From NCBI GenBank assembly GCA_021413535.1, contig JAIOQF010000351.1, positions 1 through 6,864 on the forward strand: 6,864 nt of DNA. The letters are read 5' to 3'. Numbering within the stretch: position 1 is the stretch's first letter; each line of letters starts with the position of its first letter. The DNA is from Verrucomicrobiota bacterium (GTDB taxonomy: Bacteria > Verrucomicrobiota > Verrucomicrobiia > Verrucomicrobiales > Verrucomicrobiaceae). Below are positions 1 to 5,740 of the stretch, in pieces. Made by a program: the position numbers and the translations under genes. The notes beneath the pieces are model-generated. The model saw only the letters and a program-made list of their open reading frames with translations, made no database searches and had not been told where the DNA came from.

Positions 1-151
1 CGCTGCGGTCTCCGGGCATCGGACGATTCCAAGGGAGACCGCTGACATCGTCAGATGGTCCCCGTGGCGTGGGTTCAGTCTCGCAAGAGGCAACGACGAA
101 CCCCAGGGAGGCCAGCAGAATCAGCGTGAGCAGACGGGAAGCGCGGCGCAT
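1..151 (-). CDS. putative lipoprotein, N-terminal part (cut by the window edge)
   Basis: The reading frame opens with ATG at 151-149 and runs off the left edge; 50 residues are visible. They begin MRRASRLLTLILLASLGFVV and continue to a lipobox V-A-S-C with the modified cysteine at residue 23. This is a basic n-region, a hydrophobic core and a signal peptidase II site, so the protein is predicted to be lipidated and envelope-anchored. The residue after the cysteine is Glu, not Asp, which by the Escherichia coli rule would not retain it in the inner membrane. The mature part begins polar and proline-rich (PTPRGPSDD) and contains SGLPWNRP. The start lies 6 bases after the stop of the 261-residue coiled-coil gene, so the two are probably cotranscribed. 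There is no Shine-Dalgarno sequence. I do not recognise the family, and the function is unknown. Confidence 0.75.
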   Translation of the reverse strand, partial: MRRASRLLTLILLASLGFVVASCETEPTPRGPSDDVSGLPWNRPMPGDRS

Positions 152-157
152 CGGTGA

Positions 158-943
158 CTATTGGTAAAGGGTTTCGAGGATGACGCGGTCGCCGGGGGCG
201 ACGGACATTCCTTTGCGGACTGATTTCAAATCGATTTGGGCGACGGTCTTGCTTCTATCCACGGAGATTATGTTCAGCTTGCCGATGGTTTCGCTGCCGC
301 GGGTGATGAGCAGCTTGGTGTCGCTGGAGATATCTTTGTCCTTCCCGGCGTTGATCACGACGAAGCCCCAGTCGTTGTTGACGGCCACGATGGTGGCGCT
401 GAGCGAGTTCCGGTCATAGAGCTTCTTGCGTTCTTCCAGGCGCTTTTGGATTTCGCTGACATCGTCGTTGACCTTTTTGACTTCCTTTTCCTTGGCTGCG
501 ACTGTTTCTTCGACCTGCTTGGCTTTATTCTCGTTCTCCGCGATCGTGGTCTTCAACTTGTTGATGCTTTCGCCGATGTTCTCAAGGGTGACGCCCTCGG
601 GGAGTTTTTCCACCTTCGACCTGATGTCGGCGATCTGCTTGTCAACGAGGTCTTTATCCGCAGTTACGCGGTCATCATCCGTCTTGACATTGCGCAGCTT
701 GATCTGGGATTGTTCGAGCCGGGTCTTGACTGATTCCAACTCACCAGCGCGGGTGCTGATGTCGCCCTTAATGGCGACAACTTCTGTCGCTGCCTTCTCC
801 GCAATTTTGATTTCGTCTCCGATGGTGCGGACGATTTTCTGACGAGCAAGGCGGGTTTCAACAAACGTTTGACGGTTTTGCCAGCTGAAGAAGCAGGCCA
901 CCGCCATTACGACGGCACTGAGGAGGAATAATACTTTGGTCAT
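158..943 (-). CDS. membrane-anchored coiled-coil protein (shorter paralogue)
   Basis: This 261-residue protein has one N-terminal hydrophobic segment (residues 4-20), then a long charged heptad-rich region of Lys, Glu, Asp and Ala (about 26-175) that should form a coiled coil. A small C-terminal domain follows (about 182-258), with WGFVVINAG near residue 192 and GDRVIL near 251. The topology suggests an inner-membrane anchor with the coiled coil and the beta-rich domain outside the cytoplasm. The C-terminal domain aligns by eye with that of the upstream gene product (GFVVLNKG near 191, SGDLVV near 248), so the two look like a tandem duplication. The gene starts 51 bases after the upstream stop and ends 6 bases before the lipoprotein start, consistent with one operon. 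No Shine-Dalgarno sequence precedes the ATG. The C-terminal domain recalls a MreC-type beta domain only in a general way, so I assign no function. Confidence 0.85.
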   Translation of the reverse strand: MTKVLFLLSAVVMAVACFFSWQNRQTFVETRLARQKIVRTIGDEIKIAEKAATEVVAIKGDISTRAGELESVKTRLEQSQIKLRNVKTDDDRVTADKDLVDKQIADIRSKVEKLPEGVTLENIGESINKLKTTIAENENKAKQVEETVAAKEKEVKKVNDDVSEIQKRLEERKKLYDRNSLSATIVAVNNDWGFVVINAGKDKDISSDTKLLITRGSETIGKLNIISVDRSKTVAQIDLKSVRKGMSVAPGDRVILETLYQ

Positions 944-994
944 GGGAAATTAGGGTGTCGTCGGTTGAAAGGCGATGTGCGTGGTGCAGCGAAG

Positions 995-1978
995 TTATTT
1001 GGCAAAGGGATCTTCCACTGCGCCGGGTTGCGCCGGAGGAGCGCCTGCAGGAGGTGCTGGTGTCGCGAACGGATCGGCGCTCGCCGGAGGTGGTGTTACG
1101 GTGGCCGGGGCGCCGGGAGGAGTGGTTCCGCCCATCGCGGGAGCGGCCATGCCAGCAGCAGGCTTTGCCGGGGCGGCAGGGGCTGCGGGTGCGACAGGTG
1201 GCGGTGGGATCGAGGCAGCCACGACGAGATCCCCCGAGCGGACAGATTCACCACTGGCCAGGGAGCCTGGAACCAAGTCGGCGACGGACACGCCCTGCTC
1301 GACGTTCCGAACCTTCAGACGTGCGATGATATTTTTGCCGCGTTTGACATTGAGCATGGCATTGGCAACGACGCCGCCGAGGTTGCCCTTGTTAAGAACG
1401 ACAAACCCGAACTGAGGGAAAGTCTGTGTCACCCGTGCATTAAATGAGGGTTCCATCTGGTTGCGCATCTGGCGGGTGTCCACCTCTTTGAGCTTGACGA
1501 CTTGGCCGGTTGCGCGGGCTACTTTTTCCTGAGCCAAGGCCAGCTGCTGTTCCTGATTAGCGATGGCTGCCTCGGAGTCTTTGACCTGCTTGGTGAGATC
1601 GTCGACCTGGGCCAGGAGTTTTTTGATATCGCCCGCATCTTTGATGTCTTTGTTGAGCTTGGTGAGCTGCACCTGGGCTTCAGCCAGCACGGTCTTCTTC
1701 GTCTCGACCTCTTTTTGCAACTGCTCGATGTTGCCATTGGTCTTGGTGACCTCTTCCGTCGTTGCATCACGCTGTGTGGTCAGATCCGCCAGTTCCTTGG
1801 TTTTCTTGTCTTTGGCCTCGGCGGCTTTGTCCTGAGCCTGCTTCACCGACTTGAGGTTTTGATCAGCCCGCTCCTTCAGGACGCGTTCCTCTTTCAGTGC
1901 GCCCTGATTCTGATACGAGAACCACAGTCCTACGCCCAAGGCGACGGCAGAGAGACCAGAGAGAATTTTCCAAAGCAT
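995..1978 (-). CDS. membrane-anchored coiled-coil protein with Pro/Ala-rich tail (longer paralogue)
   Basis: This 327-residue protein has four parts: a hydrophobic N-terminal anchor (residues 3-20), a predicted coiled coil rich in Lys, Glu, Gln and Ala (about 25-165), a compact C-terminal domain (about 178-256), and a low-complexity tail of Pro, Ala and Gly (257-327). The domain contains GFVVLNKG near 191 and SGDLVVAA near 248 and matches the downstream paralogue. The tail ends in two similar short motifs, ADPFA (301-305) and EDPFAK (322-327), and is absent from the paralogue. Such tails often span the periplasm or bind other proteins, but that is inference here. It is the first gene of the probable three-gene envelope operon, and a weak promoter lies upstream. 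The ATG at 1978 puts the hydrophobic segment at the very N-terminus and has no Shine-Dalgarno sequence. The family and function are not recognised. Confidence 0.87.
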   Translation of the reverse strand: MLWKILSGLSAVALGVGLWFSYQNQGALKEERVLKERADQNLKSVKQAQDKAAEAKDKKTKELADLTTQRDATTEEVTKTNGNIEQLQKEVETKKTVLAEAQVQLTKLNKDIKDAGDIKKLLAQVDDLTKQVKDSEAAIANQEQQLALAQEKVARATGQVVKLKEVDTRQMRNQMEPSFNARVTQTFPQFGFVVLNKGNLGGVVANAMLNVKRGKNIIARLKVRNVEQGVSVADLVPGSLASGESVRSGDLVVAASIPPPPVAPAAPAAPAKPAAGMAAPAMGGTTPPGAPATVTPPPASADPFATPAPPAGAPPAQPGAVEDPFAK

Positions 1979-2013
1979 GGCTGAATAGGTTGGATGAAGT
2001 TGAGAACGGACTC

Positions 2014-2042
2014 TTATTAACGGAATTATTCGGTAAACTCAA
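2014..2042 (-). promoter_or_regulatory. candidate sigma-70 promoter of the coiled-coil/lipoprotein operon
   Basis: On the minus strand TTGAGT (2042-2037) is followed after 17 bases by TAATAA (2019-2014). That is 4 of 6 matches to the -35 consensus and 3 of 6 to the -10 consensus, with ideal spacing. It sits about 35 bases upstream of the start codon at 1978, in an AT-rich stretch. A-rich tracts on the same strand further upstream (about 2072-2089) could act as an UP element. The match is weak, so this is only a candidate. Confidence 0.35.
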
Positions 2043-2110
2043 TAGAATAATGTCGTCTGGGACACTTCCACTCTTTTTTAGTTTTTTTGCCACTTGGGCC
2101 GACTTCTCAT

Positions 2111-2138
2111 TTGCCAGCTTGGCTTGGCCGTGCATCCT
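2111..2138 (+). promoter_or_regulatory. candidate promoter of the SRP RNA gene
   Basis: TTGCCA (2111-2116) matches the -35 consensus at 5 of 6 positions. CATCCT (2133-2138) follows after 16 bases and matches the -10 consensus at 3 of 6. A start 7 bases beyond the -10 element falls at 2145, exactly where the closing helix of the SRP RNA begins. That agreement is the main support; the -10 element itself is poor. Confidence 0.4.
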
Positions 2139-2144
2139 GCGGGC

Positions 2145-2236
2145 GGTCAGGGGCCGCGGAGCTCGAGCCGGCCAATCCCGCCAGGTCCGGAAGGAAGCAA
2201 CGGTCCCCGGTCTCGTCCGGTCGCGGTTCCCTGGCC
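2145..2236 (+). ncRNA. ffs: small signal recognition particle RNA (4.5S type)
   Basis: The stretch 2181-2203 contains CCAGGTCCGGAAGGAAGCA, the hallmark of domain IV of SRP RNA. It has a GGAA tetraloop closed by UCC/GGA, and the asymmetric internal loop GGAAGCA that binds Ffh. The ends pair as a long closing helix: GGTCAGGGGCCGCG (2145-2158) with CGCGGTTCCCTGGCC (2222-2236), with one G.U pair near the end and one bulged U. At about 92 nucleotides without an Alu domain it is the short form used by most Gram-negative bacteria. It acts in the cytoplasm with Ffh and FtsY in cotranslational targeting of membrane and secreted proteins. It is transcribed away from the coiled-coil operon and towards the SRPBCC gene. 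Identity is confident; the exact ends are uncertain by a few bases, and six T residues follow directly. Confidence 0.93.
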
Positions 2237-2271
2237 TTTTTTACTAAGGCCCAGTGTCAGGGTAGTTTTTT
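2229..2271 (+). terminator. ffs: tandem terminator region of ffs
   Basis: The closing helix of the SRP RNA is followed by TTTTTT (2237-2242), which is itself an intrinsic terminator arrangement. An alternative hairpin uses the 3' strand of that helix. GCCTT (2234-2238) pairs with AAGGC (2246-2250), extended by CCCTG (2229-2233) with either CAGGG (2258-2262) or, in a shorter register, CTGG/CCAG. A second T-run (2266-2271) follows. The two structures are mutually exclusive, so the second could act as a back-up. It lies between ffs and the convergent SRPBCC gene. Confidence 0.6.
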
Positions 2272-2287
2272 CGGGGAGGTTTCAGGC

Positions 2288-2746
2288 TTAGCCGAACATG
2301 TCTCGCACGATCATCTCGCGATGCTGGAAAATTTTGCTCAATTGCGGCAGCACAATCAGCGCATGAACCGGCTCGCTCAACCAGCCGAAGGGAAGCTGGT
2401 AGGTCACGCGGTCAAGCATCTCGATGCGTCCATCGCCGAGCTCGCGGAAATGATGTTCGTGATGCCACATGCGATAGGGGCCGACGCGCTGCTCATCAAT
2501 GAAGCGGCGACCTTCCTCTACCTGCGTAATTTCGGTGACCCAAGTCATCGGCACGCCCATTAGCGGACTGACCCGGTAACGGATCATCATGCCGGGATAC
2601 ATCTTGTCAGGCAACTGGCTCAAGATTTGGAATCCGAGTGATGGGGGCGTGATCTTTTCCAGATTGCGGGGATCGGAGAAAAAATTCCAGGCTGTCTCCA
2701 GCGTGGACTGTATGATCTGGGTGCGTTCGAGCGTGTGGACGGGCAT
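2288..2746 (-). CDS. SRPBCC-family ligand-binding protein
   Basis: This 152-residue soluble protein fits the SRPBCC (START/Bet v1-like) helix-grip fold, in the group annotated as ligand-binding SRPBCC domain proteins (COG4276-like). Visible family hallmarks are AWNFFSDPRNLEKITPP (19-35), MYPGMMIRYRV (49-59), VPMTWVTEI (65-73), DEQRVGPYRMWHHEHHF (84-100) and VTYQLPFG (114-121). The length is complete for the family, and there is no signal peptide, so it should be cytoplasmic. These proteins form a hydrophobic cavity for small ligands; the ligand and biological role are not known. The gene begins 40 bases after the GspF-like gene on the same strand and may be cotranscribed with it, but no functional link is apparent. 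It converges on ffs. No Shine-Dalgarno sequence is seen. Confidence 0.88.
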   Translation of the reverse strand: MPVHTLERTQIIQSTLETAWNFFSDPRNLEKITPPSLGFQILSQLPDKMYPGMMIRYRVSPLMGVPMTWVTEITQVEEGRRFIDEQRVGPYRMWHHEHHFRELGDGRIEMLDRVTYQLPFGWLSEPVHALIVLPQLSKIFQHREMIVRDMFG

Positions 2747-2786
2747 GATGACAATTACGTCGCGCGCTGCTCCGCGGACGACTTCC

Positions 2787-4046
2787 TCAGTGCTGACGCA
2801 AATTCGCCAGGGTGGAGTAAACGACGCTGATCATCATCCAGGCCATGGTGCCGACCATGCCCGCCATGGCGAGGATGATGATGGGCTGAAGCGCCGCCGT
2901 GGCTCGCTCCATCACCTTGGTTAGCTGTCGATCAAAACGCTCCGCCGCTTTGCGCAAGGCCTCGGCCATTTCCCCGGTCTGTTCGCCTACGCGAATCATG
3001 TCCACCACCAAGGGCCGGGCCACGCCGGACTTTTCCAGCGTGCGCGAGAGCGAGGCGCCATCGGCCACCTGCGTTTCAACTTCGCCGAGCCGCTCGCGCA
3101 GAAAGAGGTTCATCGTCGTCTTGCGCACCAGTTCCAGCGCGCGGTGCAAGGGCAGGCCGTTGGATAGCAGATTGCTCAACGTTTCGAGAAATTGCACTTC
3201 GAAGCGCGTTCGCAGCAGCGGCCCATAGACCGGAAGATTCAGCATGATGCGGTGCCAGCTTTTTCTTTTTTCGGGATCGCTCAGCAGCACCTTCACCACC
3301 ACTGCCGCCACGACGATCACGAGGATGATGGCCCACCACCAAGTGGTGAGAAAATTGCTGATGCCCAGGAGAAATTCCGCAATCCCCGGCATTTTCCCGC
3401 CGGTGTTCTTGATGAGAATGATCAGCTTCGGCAGCAGGTAGGTGAAAAACATGATCGCCAGCGCGATGCCGGATCCCACGATGAACGCGGGATAAATCAG
3501 CGCCGCCACCACCTTGCTGCGCAGCGCTTCCATGGAATTCAAATACTGACCCTGCCGGTTCAGAATGGAGGTGAGCGATCCACTGGCCTCGCCCGCCGCA
3601 ACGAGATTCGCATAGAGTTCGCCGAAGCTGGGCGATACCGATTGCAGTGCGCTGGAGAAGGGCACGCCATCGCGCACCCGTTCCCGCAGCCGCCGGCTCA
3701 GATCCTGGAGCACGGATGAGCTGCGGTTTTCCATCGCATGGAGCGCCTGCTCCAGTTGCAGTCCCGCAGTGAGCAGGTCGGTCAGTTCCTCGGTGAACTG
3801 GATGACCTGAGCGCGGGTGAGCACGAGGCGGTCCGTAGCAGCGGCTGAAGCATCCTTGGATTTCGCTCCGTCCGGTTTCGCGGAGACATTTTTATTAACA
3901 GCCGCGGCTGTGCCTTCGCGCACGGCGCTGGGTTGTAGTCCACGGCGTGCCAGTTTACGAATGGCATCACCGCGATCCGACGCATCCACCTCGCCGCTGC
4001 TGCGCTGGCCCGAAGTGCTGACGGCGTCATATTGAAATAGCGGCAT
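2787..4046 (-). CDS. type II secretion / type IV pilus inner-membrane protein, GspF/PilC family
   Basis: This is a polytopic platform protein of type II secretion or type IV pilus machines; family members help the ATPase drive assembly of pseudopilin or pilin. With the start at 4046 it is 419 residues, normal for the family. It begins MPLFQYDAV, the typical GspF opening. An Ala/Ser/Lys-rich linker (46-74) follows, then two T2SSF domains (about 80-205 and 280-409). Each has the diagnostic signature near the end of its helical bundle: GEASGSL at 152-158 and GEQTGEM at 354-360. Membrane segments lie near 178-205, 236-256 and 385-409. A GTG at 4142 would add 32 residues unlike the family, so I reject it. 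No gspE, gspG or pil gene is adjacent. Without them, secretion and pilus roles cannot be told apart, so no symbol is given. Confidence 0.92.
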   Translation of the reverse strand: MPLFQYDAVSTSGQRSSGEVDASDRGDAIRKLARRGLQPSAVREGTAAAVNKNVSAKPDGAKSKDASAAATDRLVLTRAQVIQFTEELTDLLTAGLQLEQALHAMENRSSSVLQDLSRRLRERVRDGVPFSSALQSVSPSFGELYANLVAAGEASGSLTSILNRQGQYLNSMEALRSKVVAALIYPAFIVGSGIALAIMFFTYLLPKLIILIKNTGGKMPGIAEFLLGISNFLTTWWWAIILVIVVAAVVVKVLLSDPEKRKSWHRIMLNLPVYGPLLRTRFEVQFLETLSNLLSNGLPLHRALELVRKTTMNLFLRERLGEVETQVADGASLSRTLEKSGVARPLVVDMIRVGEQTGEMAEALRKAAERFDRQLTKVMERATAALQPIIILAMAGMVGTMAWMMISVVYSTLANLRQH

Positions 4047-4078
4047 GAGCGCGGAAACTAGCACGGCGGGATAAATTT

Positions 4079-4095
4079 GCATGAAGGATTCATGC
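4079..4095. promoter_or_regulatory. perfect inverted repeat in the divergent intergenic region (candidate operator)
   Basis: GCATGAA, spacer GGA, TTCATGC form a perfect dyad with 7-bp arms. It lies 32 bases upstream of the GspF-like start and 68 bases upstream of the exported-protein gene that reads the other way. It is noncoding if the MPLFQY start is right. Its size and position suit a dimeric repressor or activator site. The regulator is unknown, and chance or an RNA hairpin in the GspF leader cannot be excluded. Confidence 0.4.
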
Positions 4096-4123
4096 GCCAA
4101 TGAAGATGACTGAAAAACCCGCC

Positions 4124-4152
4124 TTGCGACCTCACGCCGCACACGCTAATAA
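4124..4152 (+). promoter_or_regulatory. candidate promoter of the exported-protein pair
   Basis: TTGCGA (4124-4129) and TAATAA (4147-4152) are separated by 17 bases. A start near 4159 would leave only about 5 bases before the ATG at 4164, giving an almost leaderless message. That fits the absence of any Shine-Dalgarno sequence. The hexamers match the consensus weakly (4 of 6 and 3 of 6). Confidence 0.3.
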
Positions 4153-4163
4153 CTGGTCAACTT

Positions 4164-4889
4164 ATGATCGCCGTATCCCGCCGCCCCCATCTATTGAAAG
4201 CCCTCGTGCTCATGCTGCTCGCTTTGGGATTCTCTCCCACCCTGCGTGCAGCAGGCGGAGGTGAATACGTTATCGTCAGCGGTGGACCCGCCTTGCGGAA
4301 ATGGGAAAACCTTCGCCGGCCCGGCGAACAACATGACCGCTGGTGGGGCAACTTCATCCGTCCCGCACGTATGAGAATTCAGGAAATACAAGCACAAGAC
4401 CCCGGAGCCGTCATCACCTGGCTGGTCTATCGGAAGGCCTTTGTCACCCGAGGCGCCGAAGACAAGAGGGCGCTCACTGAACTCGTCACCAGCGTGCGCG
4501 ATAAATTTCGCGTCCGGCTCGTCTGGTTCAGCTCCGGGAATGATGTCATCGCTTATCTCAACAACGGCCAGCCCCGTGGACGAATGCCTGTCTGCGATTT
4601 CGAGTTCTTCGGCCACAGCAACAAATTCTGTTTCATGTTCGATTACAGCAATGCCATCTACGGTTGTTCCGAAGCGTGCCTCCATGAAAATGATCTTGGA
4701 AAAATTCGTGGTGGCATCTTCACCCGGGATGCTTTTTGCAAAAGCTGGGGCTGTCACACCGGTGAAAGCATGAGCAAAGCCTGGCGCAAAGCCACCGGCA
4801 TTCCGATGATTGGCGCGTATGGAAAAACCGATTACTCCAACCCGCTTAAGGTGGAACTGTCGTCCGGCGGGCATTGGACGAAAGGCTGA
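4164..4889 (+). CDS. exported cysteine-rich protein, possibly clan CD (CHAT/caspase-like) fold
   Basis: This is a 241-residue protein with a signal peptide: basic MIAVSRRPHLLK, a hydrophobic core at 11-24, and likely cleavage after TLRAA at about residue 30. The family is not one I can name. The mature part reads as alternating strands and helices: YVIVSGG (35-41), VITWLVYR (83-90), VRLVWFS (117-123), then VCDFEFFGHS (143-152) and KSWGCHTGES (193-202), ending with PMIGAYGKTDYS (214-225). A hydrophobic strand ending in Gly-His, followed later by a strand ending in Gly-Cys-x-Thr-Gly, resembles the catalytic His and Cys motifs of clan CD peptidases such as CHAT (ACxTG). On that reading His151 and Cys197 would be the dyad. 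Six cysteines (144, 156, 168, 172, 192, 197) lie in the C-terminal half, so disulfides are possible. The stop is 29 bases before the next gene, suggesting cotranscription. Presence of the gene is well supported; the fold call is inference. Confidence 0.82.
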   Translation: MIAVSRRPHLLKALVLMLLALGFSPTLRAAGGGEYVIVSGGPALRKWENLRRPGEQHDRWWGNFIRPARMRIQEIQAQDPGAVITWLVYRKAFVTRGAEDKRALTELVTSVRDKFRVRLVWFSSGNDVIAYLNNGQPRGRMPVCDFEFFGHSNKFCFMFDYSNAIYGCSEACLHENDLGKIRGGIFTRDAFCKSWGCHTGESMSKAWRKATGIPMIGAYGKTDYSNPLKVELSSGGHWTKG

Positions 4890-4918
4890 GTCGGCAGCCA
4901 ATATTCGGCAGCTTCGCA

Positions 4919-5653
4919 ATGAATCGGGTCATCATTATGGGGTTCGTAATCGTTGCTCTGCTAGGTAAAACCGTGGCTGTAGAATACAGCGAGGCTCAAA
5001 TTGCCGGCAAACGCATCACCGTCTGTCGCGTCAACGTAAGTAAAGAACCCCTGCAACTCTATCTGCGCGACGACAAGGGACAGACCTTTAAACGTTTTGA
5101 CCGGCTGTCGCGCTCGCTCGATTCCCAAGGTAAAAAACTCAGCTTCGCGATGAACGCCGGAATGTATCATGGCGATTTTTCTCCGGTTGGTCTCTTTATT
5201 TCCGACGGCAAGCAGCTGGTGCCACTCAATCTGGCTAATGCTGAAGGTAATTTCTTTCTCAAGCCCAACGGGGTTTTTCTCATTTCCGACCAAGGCGCAC
5301 GGATCGTTGAATCATCCGAGTATCCGAATCTGCGCGAGCGCGTCCAGCTGGCCACTCAATCAGGACCGTTGCTCCTGCGGGCCGGAAAACTTCATCCCGC
5401 TTTCAATCCAGATTCCAAGTCTCGACTCTATCGCAATGGCGTGGGTGTTCCATCGCCCGACATCGCCCTGTTCGCCATCTCGGAAGCGCCGGTTAATTTT
5501 CATGAGTTTGCTGTTTTCTTCCGCGACGTCCTCCGCTGTCCTGACGCCTTGTTCCTTGATGGAACAATTTCCAGTTTGCACTCCACGAAGCTCAAACGCA
5601 GCGATTTCAAAATGGATCTGGGCCCGATCATCGGGATCACGGAAACGAAGTGA
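4919..5653 (+). CDS. exported phosphodiester glycosidase domain protein (YigE/NAGPA-like)
   Basis: This 244-residue protein has an N-terminal hydrophobic signal segment (about 4-20). A single domain follows that resembles the phosphodiester glycosidase family PF09992, which includes bacterial YigE-type proteins and the luminal domain of human NAGPA. Family-like motifs in order are FAMNAGMYH (76-84), SPVGLF (88-93), GNFFLKPNGVF (110-120), TQSGPLLL (146-153), RNGVGV (172-177) and ALFLDGTISSL (210-220). The Asp-Gly at 214-215 sits where the family has its conserved active-site loop. The substrate of the bacterial members is mostly unknown; by analogy it would be a sugar phosphodiester in the envelope. 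I chose ATG 4919 because it places the signal segment at the N-terminus. An upstream TTG at 4874 would overlap the preceding gene and bury the signal. It follows the cysteine-rich exported protein, probably in the same transcript. Confidence 0.85.
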   Translation: MNRVIIMGFVIVALLGKTVAVEYSEAQIAGKRITVCRVNVSKEPLQLYLRDDKGQTFKRFDRLSRSLDSQGKKLSFAMNAGMYHGDFSPVGLFISDGKQLVPLNLANAEGNFFLKPNGVFLISDQGARIVESSEYPNLRERVQLATQSGPLLLRAGKLHPAFNPDSKSRLYRNGVGVPSPDIALFAISEAPVNFHEFAVFFRDVLRCPDALFLDGTISSLHSTKLKRSDFKMDLGPIIGITETK

Positions 5654-5693
5654 ATCTCAAGCATGGCGCTTACAAAGTGACCGGAGATTTTTT
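5653..5693 (+). terminator. weak candidate terminator after the phosphodiester glycosidase gene
   Basis: AATCTC (5653-5658) can pair with GAGATT (5684-5689), enclosing a smaller AAGC/GCTT hairpin (5659-5671). The 3' arm runs directly into a tract of six T residues (5688-5693). The stem is only 6 bp, AU-rich and with a large interior, so it may be inefficient. It lies correctly between two convergent genes. Confidence 0.3.
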
Positions 5694-5740
5694 ATCTTTC
5701 GCATTTACCGCTAGCGCAGAGACGGTGGGCTTGATGGAGC

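Noticed and set aside
1502..1984. A 160-codon open frame on the plus strand with Leu/Phe-rich translation
   Set aside because: It is antisense to the coiled-coil gene; the Leu/Phe richness is the expected mirror of Lys/Glu/Gln codons and not a membrane protein.
2869..2885. Short GATGATGATG run as a tandem repeat
   Set aside because: It lies in the coding sequence for the last membrane segment of the GspF-like protein and is explained by hydrophobic Ile codons; it is too short to be a repeat locus.
4047..4142. N-terminal extension of the GspF-like protein from a GTG at 4142
   Set aside because: The added 32 residues are unlike the family, whereas MPLFQYDAV at 4046 is a typical start. The extension would also put the perfect dyad inside the coding region.
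4874..4918. TTG start for the phosphodiester glycosidase gene overlapping the previous gene
   Set aside because: It would place 15 polar residues in front of the signal segment; ATG 4919 gives a normal signal peptide.
4191..4919. A 242-codon open frame on the minus strand, antisense to the exported cysteine-rich protein
   Set aside because: It is fully opposite a gene with a proper signal peptide and conserved-looking motifs; its own translation shows no domain or signal and has the composition of an antisense shadow.
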